Positions 27,192 to 35,802 are shown, counted from the first letter of the stretch. The stretch is DNA of 64,000 bases from Halanaerobium saccharolyticum (GCF_004362045.1 NZ_SNWX01000003.1:1-64000), one strand, 5' to 3'. Translations and numbers: made by a program. The notes: generated by a model not told the origin, from the letters alone.

Positions 27192-28238
27192 ATGAGTAAA
27201 ATGAAAATTGGGATCCCCAGAGCTCTGCTGTATTACTACTACTTTCCGTTCTGGATCAAGCTTTTTGACGAACTGAATTTAGAGCCTGTTATTTCTGATA
27301 ATACTTCCAGAGAACTTCTGGATAAGGGAGTAAAAAATTCATTATCAGAAATCTGTGTTCCCATTAAAGTCATGATTGGCCATGTTTTAAACCTTGATCA
27401 AAAAGATGTTGATTATATTTTTCTGCCGCGATTTCACTCAATTCGAAAAGGAGTAGTTTTCTGCCCGAAAATTATTGGTTTACCGGATATGGTCAGACAT
27501 TCTTTACCCCGGCTGCAGGCAGAAATAATTTCTGATCAGATTGATTCAAAAAGTGATAATATTGCCCAACTTTCCAATCATCAGCAGCTGGCAGAAATTT
27601 TATCTATTCCGAAACACAAAATGAAAAAAGCTTTAAAAGAAGCGTCTAATTTCTGGCAGCGGTATAGAAATTTACTCTATCAGGGATATTTAATTAATGA
27701 TTTTTCCAGAATTGAAGATTTGGAAGTGCTGGAGAAATTGATTTCTAAATTTGAAAATGAAAAAAAACTACCTCAGAGTCAGAGAAAAGATATAGAAACA
27801 CCTGGTAATGAAAAAATCGTTGATATTGCTTTAATTGGTTATGGTTATAATCTTTCTGATCAGTATCTAAACATGGATATTCTGAACAAGCTAAAGGAGA
27901 TGGGGGTTAGAGTCCACACATTTTCGATGGCAGCAGCGGAAATTATAGAAAAAGAGTTAGCTAAGCTGCGCAAACCCATGTTCTGGGAATTTACAAATAA
28001 ACTTTATGGAGCAGCAGAACATTATTTGAAAAATGAGCAGGTAGATGGAGTTATTTATCTGACTGCTTTTGGCTGTGGTCCTGATTCAATTCTGGGCCAG
28101 ATTTTAGAGGTTGATGCCAAAGAATATGATAAAGCCTTTATGACTTTAAGAATTGATGAACAGACAGGAGAAAGCCATATCATAACCCGAATTGAAGCCT
28201 TTATTGATCTGCTGCGACTAAAAAAGGAGAATAACTAA
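27192..28238 (+). CDS. Acyl-CoA dehydratase activase-related protein (DUF2229-like)
   Basis: A 348-residue protein beginning with KIGIPRALLYYYYFPFW, typical of the DUF2229 part of large activase-related proteins. Cysteines occur in SEICVPIK, FCPKIIG and FGCGPDS, which could bind an iron-sulfur cluster. It is the first of three genes that abut (1-base gaps) and together mirror domains often fused in one protein in other Firmicutes. It is distantly related to the 2-hydroxyacyl-CoA dehydratase subunits. The substrate is unknown. Confidence 0.8.
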   Translation: MSKMKIGIPRALLYYYYFPFWIKLFDELNLEPVISDNTSRELLDKGVKNSLSEICVPIKVMIGHVLNLDQKDVDYIFLPRFHSIRKGVVFCPKIIGLPDMVRHSLPRLQAEIISDQIDSKSDNIAQLSNHQQLAEILSIPKHKMKKALKEASNFWQRYRNLLYQGYLINDFSRIEDLEVLEKLISKFENEKKLPQSQRKDIETPGNEKIVDIALIGYGYNLSDQYLNMDILNKLKEMGVRVHTFSMAAAEIIEKELAKLRKPMFWEFTNKLYGAAEHYLKNEQVDGVIYLTAFGCGPDSILGQILEVDAKEYDKAFMTLRIDEQTGESHIITRIEAFIDLLRLKKENN

Positions 28239-28239
28239 G

Positions 28240-29322
28240 ATGAGATTATCTTTTCCTTATATGGGACCAACAATAGTATATAAAAAACTTTTAGAACTTT
28301 TGGGTCATGATGTTGTAATGCCGCCGAAGCCCAATAAAGAAATCATTGATCTGGGGGTGAAATACAGCCCTGAATTTGCCTGTTTTCCTTTTAAAGTGAT
28401 TACTGGTATCTATTTAAAGTTGATGGAAAAATGGGTAGATACCCTGGTCACCAGTGGTGGTCATGGACCCTGTCGGGCCGGATATTTTGGTGAAGTTCAT
28501 AAAAAGATTCTTCAGGATTTAGGTTATGATGTGGAAATTATCGTTATCGATTCTCCTCATGATGATTATAAATACTTTTATGAGGTTATTAAACGATTAA
28601 AAGGGGACAGCTCCTGGCTGCAGGTTGGTCGAGTGATCAAAACTGTTTATCAATTGACAAAAGTTCTGGATGAGATTGAAAAAAAAGTAGAAATTTTAAG
28701 AGCCTATAATGACAAAGGAACAATCAATAGAATCTGGATGGATGCTCAGGAAGAGTTTTATCAGATTAAAAATACTGCAGATATAAAGAGAATTAAAAAT
28801 AAATATCTAAATAAACTGGCCAAATTTGACAAGTCTATTCCAGCCGAAGCTGAACGCTATAGAATTGGCATTATCGGTGAAATTTATGTTGTGTTGGAAC
28901 AGTCAATTAACAACCAGATTGAAGAAAAAGTAAATCGTTTTGGTTTTGAAGTTGAACGTTCTCAGTATCTGACAGACTGGATTAGAGAAAATATCTTCCC
29001 TTTTACCGGCAAAGATTTAGAGGAAATCGAAAAAAAAGGAGAAGAATTTATAGAAGCTGATATTGGGGGCCATGCCCGGAGCAATATGGGGCATGCCATT
29101 GATTTTAAAGAAAAAGGATTTGATGGGATAATTCATCTTAAACCTTTTGGCTGTCTGCCGGAGCTTGTATCTCAAAGTGTAGCAGATGATCTATCAGAAA
29201 AATATGAGATACCAGTTTTAAGTATTACTATCGATGAGCAGACTGCTGATGCAAATGTACTGACCAGAGTGGAAGCTTTTCTGGATATGATCAAAGAAAA
29301 AGACTACAGGGAGGTTATGTAG
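28240..29322 (+). CDS. Acyl-CoA dehydratase-related protein (HgdB-like)
   Basis: A 360-residue protein starting one base after the previous stop. It resembles the same fold as its upstream neighbour: an N-terminal PYMGPTIVYKKLLELLGHDVV, cysteines in FACFPFK, GPCRAGYFG and FGCLPE, and the shared ending SITIDEQTADANVLTRVEAFLD, nearly the same as TLRIDEQTGESHIITRIEAF in the upstream protein. The two thus look like paralogues that may form a heterodimer around a 4Fe-4S cluster, as HgdA/HgdB do. Function uncharacterised. Confidence 0.8.
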   Translation: MRLSFPYMGPTIVYKKLLELLGHDVVMPPKPNKEIIDLGVKYSPEFACFPFKVITGIYLKLMEKWVDTLVTSGGHGPCRAGYFGEVHKKILQDLGYDVEIIVIDSPHDDYKYFYEVIKRLKGDSSWLQVGRVIKTVYQLTKVLDEIEKKVEILRAYNDKGTINRIWMDAQEEFYQIKNTADIKRIKNKYLNKLAKFDKSIPAEAERYRIGIIGEIYVVLEQSINNQIEEKVNRFGFEVERSQYLTDWIRENIFPFTGKDLEEIEKKGEEFIEADIGGHARSNMGHAIDFKEKGFDGIIHLKPFGCLPELVSQSVADDLSEKYEIPVLSITIDEQTADANVLTRVEAFLDMIKEKDYREVM

Positions 29323-30525
29323 ATGACAAATCTTTATCTGGGTGTAGATATCGGTTCAGTTAGTATAAATATTGTTGCTATCGATGAAGAAAATGAACTT
29401 GCTTTTAAACTTTATACCCGCAACTCAGGTAATCCAATAGAGCTGGTTAAAGAAGGTTTAACTAAATTTAAAGAAGAAATTGAACTGGAGGAGTATAAGA
29501 TTAGAGGAGTTGGGGTTACAGGTAGCGGCCGCCAGTTAATTGCCTATGTGCTGGGTGCAGATACAGTTAAAAATGAGATTACCGCTCATGCCCGTGCTTC
29601 AACTTACTATCATCCCGAAGCTGGTACTATCTTTGAAATCGGGGGCCAGGACTCCAAACTAATAATTGTGGAAGATGGAATTGCAGTTGATTTTGCGATG
29701 AACACTGTCTGTGCAGCCGGTACAGGTTCTTTTCTGGACCACCAGGCAGAAAGACTGGGAGTTCCAATTGAAGAATTCGGAGAACTGGCCTTAGAAGCTG
29801 ATCGAGATGTCAGGATAGCCGGCCGCTGTACGGTTTTTGCTGAATCTGACATGATTTCAAAGCAGCAGTATGGTTTTACTAAACCTGAAATTATCAATGG
29901 TCTCTCAGAAGCTCTGGTCAGAAATTATATGAACAACCTGGTCCGGAACCGAGTTTTAGAAGGAGAATATATTTTTCAGGGTGGTGTGGCAGCCAATATT
30001 GGGATTAAAGCAGCCTTTGAAGAGGAGATTGGAGCTGAAGTAATTGTACCTGAGCATCACGATGTAATGGGAGCAATTGGAATTGCCATGCTGGCCAAAA
30101 GAGATGTTAAAAGAAGTGGTCAGGAAAGCAGTTTTAGAGGTTTTGATTTAACAAGGCAGGAGTTTGAAACAACAAGTTTTGAATGTGAGGACTGTGCCAA
30201 CAACTGTGAGGTAATCAAGGTCATAGCTGATGGTAAAATAATAGCTGTTACCGGTGACCGCTGTGGTAAGTGGTCGGCTTCTCTAATTGGAGATAGTGCT
30301 GCTGCTGAGAGCAGATCCAGAAATAAAGAAAATACTGCTGCCAGAACTGCAGAAGAAGAAAATAAAGATTTTAATAAAACGGCCGAAGAGCTGGAAGTTG
30401 ATCTCTATAAAATAGATCCGGAAAAAGAAAAACAGGTAATGAAGGAATTAGAAGAGCTTGAGGAGCAGGAAGAAGAGCTGGAAGATTCCGATACAGATGA
30501 TAAAGAAGATAATGTTTATGTTTAA
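29323..30525 (+). CDS. Acyl-CoA dehydratase activase (BadF/BcrA/HgdC ATPase family)
   Basis: A 400-residue ASKHA-fold ATPase that would inject an electron into the paired dehydratase-like proteins. The phosphate motif LGVDIGSVSINIVAID is at the N-terminus; VCAAGTGSFLDHQAERLG and IAGRCTVFAESDM contain the two cysteines that form the subunit-bridging 4Fe-4S cluster in HgdC. After the activase domain comes a four-cysteine segment (ECEDCANNCEV, DRCGKW) and then an acidic, low-complexity tail from about residue 330, rich in Glu and Asp. HgdC is about 260 residues, so this is a longer, fused version. Confidence 0.85.
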   Translation: MTNLYLGVDIGSVSINIVAIDEENELAFKLYTRNSGNPIELVKEGLTKFKEEIELEEYKIRGVGVTGSGRQLIAYVLGADTVKNEITAHARASTYYHPEAGTIFEIGGQDSKLIIVEDGIAVDFAMNTVCAAGTGSFLDHQAERLGVPIEEFGELALEADRDVRIAGRCTVFAESDMISKQQYGFTKPEIINGLSEALVRNYMNNLVRNRVLEGEYIFQGGVAANIGIKAAFEEEIGAEVIVPEHHDVMGAIGIAMLAKRDVKRSGQESSFRGFDLTRQEFETTSFECEDCANNCEVIKVIADGKIIAVTGDRCGKWSASLIGDSAAAESRSRNKENTAARTAEEENKDFNKTAEELEVDLYKIDPEKEKQVMKELEELEEQEEELEDSDTDDKEDNVYV

Positions 30526-30599
30526 CTTTTAATTTTATATTTTATTGAGAGCAATTTGAATTTATAGTCTTAAAATATTTTATTTATTGGAGGTGTCAG

Positions 30600-31994
30600 A
30601 TGGATTATCGTTTAGAAAAAGACAGTCTTGGAGAAGTTAAGGTCCCTGCTGATAAACTATATGGGCCCCAGACTGCAAGGGCTGTAGAAAATTTTCCAAT
30701 CGGGGAAGAGAAAATGCCGATTGAAATAATTAGAGCTTATGGAATTGTCAAAAAAGCGGCTGTGCTGGCAAATCATGAACAGGGATTAATTAATAGAGCC
30801 AGAAGAGATTATATTTTGAGAGCAGCTGAAGAACTAACTGCAGGAGAGCTTGATCAGCATTTTCCTATTTCTCTCTGGCAGACTGGTTCTGGAACTCAGA
30901 CAAATATGAATGTAAATGAAGTTCTGGTAAATAGGATTTCGCAGCTGGCGGGAGAAGAATTGGGGAGCAAAAAACCAGTCCATCCCAATGATGATGTTAA
31001 TATGTCTCAGTCATCAAATGATACATTTCCAACTGCAATGGCTCTGGCGGCTGTAATTAAAGTAGAAGACTTTCTGCTGCCGATTTTTGCTGATTTAAAG
31101 AGTGAATTGGAAGCGAAAGCAGAAGAATATAAAGAACTTGTCAAGGTGGGAAGAACTCATCTGATGGATGCTACCCCAATTACTCTTGGGCAGGAATTTG
31201 CCGCCTTTGCAGCTCAGCTGGAAGATATAATTGAAATGCTTAAGGACAGCCTTAAGTACTTAAAAAAGCTGCCTCTGGGTGGAACTGCTGTGGGAACAGG
31301 TTTAAATACTAAAGCGGGTTTTGACGAGCTGGCAGTTAAATACATAAATCTAGAAACAGATAAAAATTTTAGGGCTGCAGCCAATAAATCTGCCGGAATT
31401 GCAGCTCATGATAGTTTTGTTAATTTAAGTGGGGTTTTGAAAACAGCAGCTTCGTTTTTAATGAAGCTGGCCAATGATACCCGCTGGCTTGCTTCCGGTC
31501 CCCGCTGTGGAATTGGAGAACTTAAAGTTCCTAAAAATGAACCTGGAAGTTCAATTATGCCGGGGAAGGTTAATCCAACTCAGGCTGAAGCCTTATTTCA
31601 GGCTGCAGCTCAGGTGATGGCAAATGATACTGCTGTCAATATTGGTGGGGGCAGCGGTAATTTTCAGCTTAATGTAACTAAACCACTGATTATTTATAAT
31701 ATACTGCAGTCAATTAGACTGCTGGGAGATGCTGCCAGTTCTTATAATCAGCGCTGTCTAAGTGGAATTGAGCCAAATGAGGAACAGATAGATAATTATC
31801 TGGAACAGTGTTTAATGCTGGTTACAGCCCTCAATCCAGTTATTGGTTATGATAAAGCTGCAGAGATTGCTCAAAAAGCATTTAAAGAAGAACTCAGTCT
31901 AAAAGAAGCGGCAGTAAGTCTTGGATATTTGAGTGCTGAGGAATTTGAAAAACACGTAGATCCTAAAAAAATGACAAAAGCAAATATAGAATAA
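30600..31994 (+). CDS. fumC: Class II fumarate hydratase
   Basis: Interconverts fumarate and malate. A 464-residue iron-independent enzyme with the superfamily signature GSSIMPGKVNPTQ, plus SGTQTNMNVNE and the HPNDDVNMSQSSNDTFPTA segment that distinguishes fumarase from aspartase and argininosuccinate lyase. ATG behind TTGGAGGTG. It stands alone with a terminator downstream. Confidence 0.93.
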   Translation: MDYRLEKDSLGEVKVPADKLYGPQTARAVENFPIGEEKMPIEIIRAYGIVKKAAVLANHEQGLINRARRDYILRAAEELTAGELDQHFPISLWQTGSGTQTNMNVNEVLVNRISQLAGEELGSKKPVHPNDDVNMSQSSNDTFPTAMALAAVIKVEDFLLPIFADLKSELEAKAEEYKELVKVGRTHLMDATPITLGQEFAAFAAQLEDIIEMLKDSLKYLKKLPLGGTAVGTGLNTKAGFDELAVKYINLETDKNFRAAANKSAGIAAHDSFVNLSGVLKTAASFLMKLANDTRWLASGPRCGIGELKVPKNEPGSSIMPGKVNPTQAEALFQAAAQVMANDTAVNIGGGSGNFQLNVTKPLIIYNILQSIRLLGDAASSYNQRCLSGIEPNEEQIDNYLEQCLMLVTALNPVIGYDKAAEIAQKAFKEELSLKEAAVSLGYLSAEEFEKHVDPKKMTKANIE

Positions 31995-32004
31995 TTATTT
32001 CCAT

Positions 32005-32063
32005 AAATCGACAGAAACGGTCAAAACCTGACAAGTACCGTCTACCTGTCGATTTTTGTTATT
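32005..32063 (+). terminator. Terminator of fumC
   Basis: AAATCGACAG pairs with CTGTCGATTT, with an inner ACGGT/ACCGT pairing, followed by TTGTTATTTTTT. Confidence 0.75.
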
Positions 32064-32187
32064 TTTTCTGGCAATTATTAGATTCTTCTAAAAACCACCG
32101 GCAAAACTAATGAATTAAGGTCTAATAGTACTTTTTTTATCAAAAAAAGAGGACTTTTGTCAAAAACATTGAATTATATTAAATAGT

Positions 32188-32202
32188 AATCTGACAGCAG
32201 AA
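32188..32202 (+). repeat. Left arm of 15-bp inverted repeat flanking the microgene
   Basis: AATCTGACAGCAGAA here is exactly complementary to TTCTGCTGTCAGATT at 32384-32398. The two arms enclose the 28-codon gene. A possible promoter lies just to the left (TTGTCA at 32157-32162 with a TTAAAT/TAAATA around 32180). Confidence 0.85.
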
Positions 32203-32234
32203 AGAGACTAGCTTAAAAAAATGAGCCTAGCTTA

Positions 32235-32274
32235 CCTTCGTAAATGAGCTTAGAAATACAAAAAACGAAGGGAG
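32235..32274 (+). promoter_or_regulatory. Hairpin that would cover the microgene ribosome binding site
   Basis: CCTTCGT (32235-32241) pairs with ACGAAGG (32265-32271). The right arm overlaps AAGGGAG (32268-32274), the likely ribosome binding site of the gene at 32286. Confidence 0.5.
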
Positions 32275-32285
32275 CTGAATCTTTA

Positions 32286-32372
32286 ATGAAGAAGCTTTAT
32301 ATTGCTATTACAACTGCTTTAATTACATTTGGTACTGCTATTACTGTATTAGCTGACACCAGTAAGTGGTAA
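32286..32372 (+). CDS. 28-residue signal-peptide-like microprotein, possible secreted pentapeptide
   Basis: The protein begins MKKLYIAITTAL, has a hydrophobic core to about residue 21, then a good signal peptidase site (VLA before DTSKW) and stops after five more residues. If cut there, the only secreted product is DTSKW. It has its own AAGGGAG and sits inside an inverted repeat, 50 bases before a membrane HD-GYP gene. Small exported peptides next to membrane signalling proteins often act as pheromones; that role is inferred here. It could instead be a leader or a small membrane peptide. Confidence 0.6.
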   Translation: MKKLYIAITTALITFGTAITVLADTSKW

Positions 32373-32383
32373 ATTTTTGACTA

Positions 32384-32398
32384 TTCTGCTGTCAGATT
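32384..32398 (+). repeat. Right arm of 15-bp inverted repeat
   Basis: TTCTGCTGTCAGATT, the exact complement of 32188-32202, lies between the microgene stop and the HD-GYP gene start. In RNA the two arms could form a long-range stem enclosing the microgene. Confidence 0.85.
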
Positions 32399-32422
32399 TA
32401 CCAACTAAGAGGTGACTAAAAA

Positions 32423-33712
32423 GTGACTAAAAAATTAAAATTTTATTTATCAACAATATATTTATCTTTTTTGATCGTATTCATTTATTTATTTTATGAA
32501 TATGGTTTTCCAAATAATTATTCGCATATTTTATTTTTATTATCTGTAACTCTTGTGCTGAATAATTATAGCATCTTTTTTAATTATATAACTGAAATTA
32601 AAACATCTATGACTTTACCAGTTTTAATAAGTTCCTTTTATTTTATTAACCCTTTTTGGGTGGGAATTATTACAGCTATAGGAACTATAACATATAAAGA
32701 AGAGATTAAATATTTTGTTTGGTATAAATTTTTGTTTAATAGAAGTTCTATTTTTTTAGCTTCAATTTCTGGAGCTTTAATTTTTAATATTACGAGGCCG
32801 GTACTTGATGGTAATTCATTTCCTTTTTTATCTATTTTGTTAGCAAGTTTAGCTTATTTTATAATTAATAATTTCTTTGTTTACACCGTAATCAATTTAG
32901 CTGATAATGATGTGAATAAAATGACACTTGTAAGTTATTTTAGAGAGCTTTCCAAAAACTTAATAACTTCCTACTTTTTAGGATTGATTCTTCTAGCTTC
33001 CTACATTTACTTCAGTAAAGTGCTTTTTGTTCTTATTATTATATTATTATTTATTATCAAAGATTTCTTTTATTCACGCTTACAGCAGATGAATTCCTAT
33101 ACTCAAATAATTGAAAGTTTTCTAAAGGTAATTGATTCTAAAGATCACTATACTGAAGGCCACTGTGAGCGGGTAGCAAAATACACCTACCATCTCTGTA
33201 ATGAGATGAACTTATCACGGGCTAAATCAGAAAAAATTATCAGCATTGCTAAAATTCATGATATAGGAAAAATCTATGTTGATGATCATATTTTGAGAAC
33301 TTCTGATAATTTAAATGATCAGGAATACGAGGAAATCAAACGACATACTGAATATGGTTATCAACTTTTAAAAGATATAGATTTAATTAACGATGAATTA
33401 GATATTATATTATACCACCACGAGCGCTGGGATGGTAAAGGTTATCCAGAAGGCTTAAAAGGAGAAGCAATACCGGTAGGAGCCAGAATTTTAACTGCCT
33501 GTGATTCTCTGGATGTAATGATCACCGGGAGAAGCTATAAGCCGCCGATGACTAAAGAAGAAGTAATAGAAGAATTCGAAAAATGCGCTGGAGGTCAGTT
33601 TGATCCCGAAATTGCTCAAAAAATAATTGAATTAATTAAAGACGGTTATTTTGATGATAAATTTAAAAGTGAAGAGAAAATAAAAGAATTAGAATTAGCG
33701 TTTGATTACTAG
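32423..33712 (+). CDS. Multi-pass membrane HD-GYP protein
   Basis: A 429-residue protein with about six or seven membrane helices in residues 8-212, a short linker helix and a complete HD-GYP domain: HD pair at 279-280 in IHDIGKI, and HHERWDGKGYPEGL around 332. The membrane part has no recognised ligand-binding domain; it could detect an external signal and control c-di-GMP breakdown inside. The start is GTG at 32423 with AAGAGGTGA 8 bases upstream. The microgene is 50 bases upstream on the same strand, making its peptide a candidate ligand. The next gene begins 34 bases after the stop. Confidence 0.88.
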   Translation: MTKKLKFYLSTIYLSFLIVFIYLFYEYGFPNNYSHILFLLSVTLVLNNYSIFFNYITEIKTSMTLPVLISSFYFINPFWVGIITAIGTITYKEEIKYFVWYKFLFNRSSIFLASISGALIFNITRPVLDGNSFPFLSILLASLAYFIINNFFVYTVINLADNDVNKMTLVSYFRELSKNLITSYFLGLILLASYIYFSKVLFVLIIILLFIIKDFFYSRLQQMNSYTQIIESFLKVIDSKDHYTEGHCERVAKYTYHLCNEMNLSRAKSEKIISIAKIHDIGKIYVDDHILRTSDNLNDQEYEEIKRHTEYGYQLLKDIDLINDELDIILYHHERWDGKGYPEGLKGEAIPVGARILTACDSLDVMITGRSYKPPMTKEEVIEEFEKCAGGQFDPEIAQKIIELIKDGYFDDKFKSEEKIKELELAFDY

Positions 33713-33746
33713 TTTTTATTTTGATTCAAAAAGGGGAGAGTTGAGG

Positions 33747-34361
33747 ATGAATACAGAGATTAAAAAATTAATTCAAGAACTTGACGGTGTTGTTTCCTGT
33801 AATTTAACCGGGGCAGATGAGATAGATGAAATACATATTATTGCTGATAAAAAGAGAGATCCCAAGCGAATTGTGAGAGATGTAGAAACAGTCTGCATGG
33901 TACATAATGATTTTAAAATTGACCACAAAAAAATAAGTATTGCCAGAATTGATAGCAGTTTTAAAAAGGCTGTTAACGACTTTTCCAGTAATCGAATAGA
34001 GTTAGTTTCCATTTATACCGAAAATAATAGCTGCCGCTGCAATGTTAAGATGTTGATTAACGAAGAAGAAATTTTTGAATCATTTGAGGCGCAAATGGGT
34101 GAAAACCTGGAAAAACTAATTGCCAGATCAGTAGTTGAAGTTATCAATAAATATTTAGATTTTAATGGTCACCTTGTAGTGGAGGATGTTTTTACCATTA
34201 AGGGCAAGGAAGAGCTTGTAATTGCTCAGGTATATAATTTTGACAGTCAGAGTAATCGACTAAAGGAAAAATTGGTTGGTGCTGTTTATTTAGATAACAA
34301 TATAGCTCTGGCAATTGCTAAAGCCTGTTTAAAGGCAGTTAACAGACAACTATCTTCTTAA
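33747..34361 (+). CDS. Conserved hypothetical protein, possibly two ACT-like halves
   Basis: A soluble 204-residue protein. The N-terminal half contains IDEIHIIADKKRDPKRIVRDVETVCMV, which I recognise as a pattern in uncharacterised bacterial proteins; the C-terminal half resembles an alpha/beta sandwich. No catalytic motif or membrane segment is seen. ATG at 33747 behind GGGGAGAG; an opening at 33702 overlaps the HD-GYP end and lacks a binding site. The short gap to the HD-GYP gene and the shared terminator suggest one transcript. Function unknown. Confidence 0.7.
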   Translation: MNTEIKKLIQELDGVVSCNLTGADEIDEIHIIADKKRDPKRIVRDVETVCMVHNDFKIDHKKISIARIDSSFKKAVNDFSSNRIELVSIYTENNSCRCNVKMLINEEEIFESFEAQMGENLEKLIARSVVEVINKYLDFNGHLVVEDVFTIKGKEELVIAQVYNFDSQSNRLKEKLVGAVYLDNNIALAIAKACLKAVNRQLSS

Positions 34362-34376
34362 GCTTAAATTTAGAAT

Positions 34377-34413
34377 AAAAAGTGTGCTCGGTTAATTTAG
34401 GGCACGCTTTTTT
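34377..34413 (+). terminator. Terminator after the HD-GYP/hypothetical unit
   Basis: AAAAAGTGTGC pairs with GCACGCTTTTT (one G-U pair), followed by TTTCTG. Confidence 0.85.
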
Positions 34414-34461
34414 CTGTGATATAGGTCACTGAAGTATAAAAAATATGATTATATAATAAAC

Positions 34462-34490
34462 TTGACAAAACAACTAAGGATTAATATAAT
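34462..34490 (+). promoter_or_regulatory. Consensus promoter of the flavodiiron gene
   Basis: TTGACA at 34462-34467, exactly 17 bases, TATAAT at 34485-34490: a perfect sigma-A consensus in both boxes. Confidence 0.85.
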
Positions 34491-34491
34491 A

Positions 34492-34521
34492 ATGTACAGA
34501 TAGAAGATTTTGTCTGTACAT
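34492..34521 (+). promoter_or_regulatory. Perfect dyad at the flavodiiron transcription start
   Basis: ATGTACAGA (34492-34500) and TCTGTACAT (34513-34521) are exact inverted copies 12 bases apart, starting one base after the -10 box. It could be an operator over the transcription start or a hairpin at the very 5' end of the mRNA. Confidence 0.7.
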
Positions 34522-34574
34522 ATTAAAATCTATAATAACTTTTAGAAGTATAAGAATATAAGGAGGAGTTTTAT

Positions 34575-35747
34575 ATGTTTAGAAAGGTTAAAGATGATAT
34601 TTATAGTGTAGGGGTTATTGACTGGCACCGCAAATTATTTGATGAGTTGATTCCTTTACCTGATGGAACAAGTTATAATTCATATTTTGTTAAAGGTCAA
34701 GAAAAAAATGCAATAATTGACACAGTAGAGCCTGATTTTGTGGAAGATTTTTTCGATAATCTGGATGATCTGGGTGTGGAGAAAATCGATTACATTATTT
34801 CTAACCACGCTGAACAGGATCATTCCGGTTCAATTCCATATCTGTTAAAGAAGTTTCCTGAAGCTGAGGTTTTAAGTTCCCAAAAGGCAAAACCAATGCT
34901 TTTAGATTTACTTGAGCTTGAGGAAGACCAAATTAGAGCTGTTGAAGATGGTGAAACTATTGATCTTGGTGGTAGAACCTTAGAGTTTATTGATACTCCC
35001 TGGGTCCACTGGCCGGAGACTATGTCTACCTATCTGCAGGAAGAAAACATTTTATTTCCCTGTGACTTTTTTGGTTCTCATTTAGCTACAAGTGATTTAT
35101 TTGTGGAAGATGAAGCAGAAGTATACAAGGCGGCTAAAAGATATTATGCAGAAATTATGATGCCTTTTAGAATGATAATTAAAAAGAATCTGGCTAAATT
35201 AGAAGATTATGAGATTGAGATGATTGCTCCCAGTCATGGTCCTGTCTATGATAATCCAGATATGATTTTAGATGCTTATCAGGGTTGGGTAAGTGATGAA
35301 GTAAAACCTGAGGTTGTAGTTCCCTATGTTTCAATGCATGGTAGTACTAAAGACTTAATTAATTACTTTATCAGCTCCTTAATTGACGAAGGAATTAAGG
35401 TTAAACCTTTTGACTTGACTGATGTTGATCTGGGTGATTTAGCAATTTCGCTGGTTGATGCTTCAACTGTAATCTTTGGTTCACCAACTGTATTAACAGG
35501 TCCTCATCCATCTGCGGTTTATGCAGCCTACCTGGCAAATGTCTTAAAGCCAAAGACTCGTTATGCTTCAATTATTGGTTCTTACGGTTGGGCCGGCAGA
35601 ATGACCGATAAACTGCTTGATTTAATGCCAAATCTAAAAGTTGATCTCTATGATCCAGTAATTGCTAAGGGTCATGGGGCAGAGGAAGACTATCAGGAAA
35701 TTGACAGACTGGTAGCAGAAATCAAAGCAGATTTAGATAATCTATAA
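34575..35747 (+). CDS. Flavodiiron protein (FprA/ROO type)
   Basis: A 390-residue cytoplasmic reductase that removes oxygen or nitric oxide in anaerobes. The first about 250 residues are a metallo-beta-lactamase domain with di-iron ligands in HAEQDH (His78, Glu80, Asp82, His83), plus CDFFGSH and SHGPVYD. The C-terminal about 140 residues are a flavodoxin domain for FMN (VSMHGSTKDL, FGSPTVLTGPHPS, SYGWAGRM). The perfect promoter and dyad suggest high, controlled expression. It is a single-gene transcript with a terminator. Choice between oxygen and NO as main substrate cannot be made from sequence. Confidence 0.94.
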   Translation: MFRKVKDDIYSVGVIDWHRKLFDELIPLPDGTSYNSYFVKGQEKNAIIDTVEPDFVEDFFDNLDDLGVEKIDYIISNHAEQDHSGSIPYLLKKFPEAEVLSSQKAKPMLLDLLELEEDQIRAVEDGETIDLGGRTLEFIDTPWVHWPETMSTYLQEENILFPCDFFGSHLATSDLFVEDEAEVYKAAKRYYAEIMMPFRMIIKKNLAKLEDYEIEMIAPSHGPVYDNPDMILDAYQGWVSDEVKPEVVVPYVSMHGSTKDLINYFISSLIDEGIKVKPFDLTDVDLGDLAISLVDASTVIFGSPTVLTGPHPSAVYAAYLANVLKPKTRYASIIGSYGWAGRMTDKLLDLMPNLKVDLYDPVIAKGHGAEEDYQEIDRLVAEIKADLDNL

Positions 35748-35802
35748 AACAAAGGTATAAGAATTTAATTTAATAAGTTTGTCCCAAATTGCCTCCAATT
35801 AG

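Noticed and set aside
32412-32433. Tandem GTGACTAAAAA repeat at the start of the membrane HD-GYP gene
   Set aside because: Only two copies, offset by 11 bases; the second GTG is the start codon and the duplication is probably incidental.
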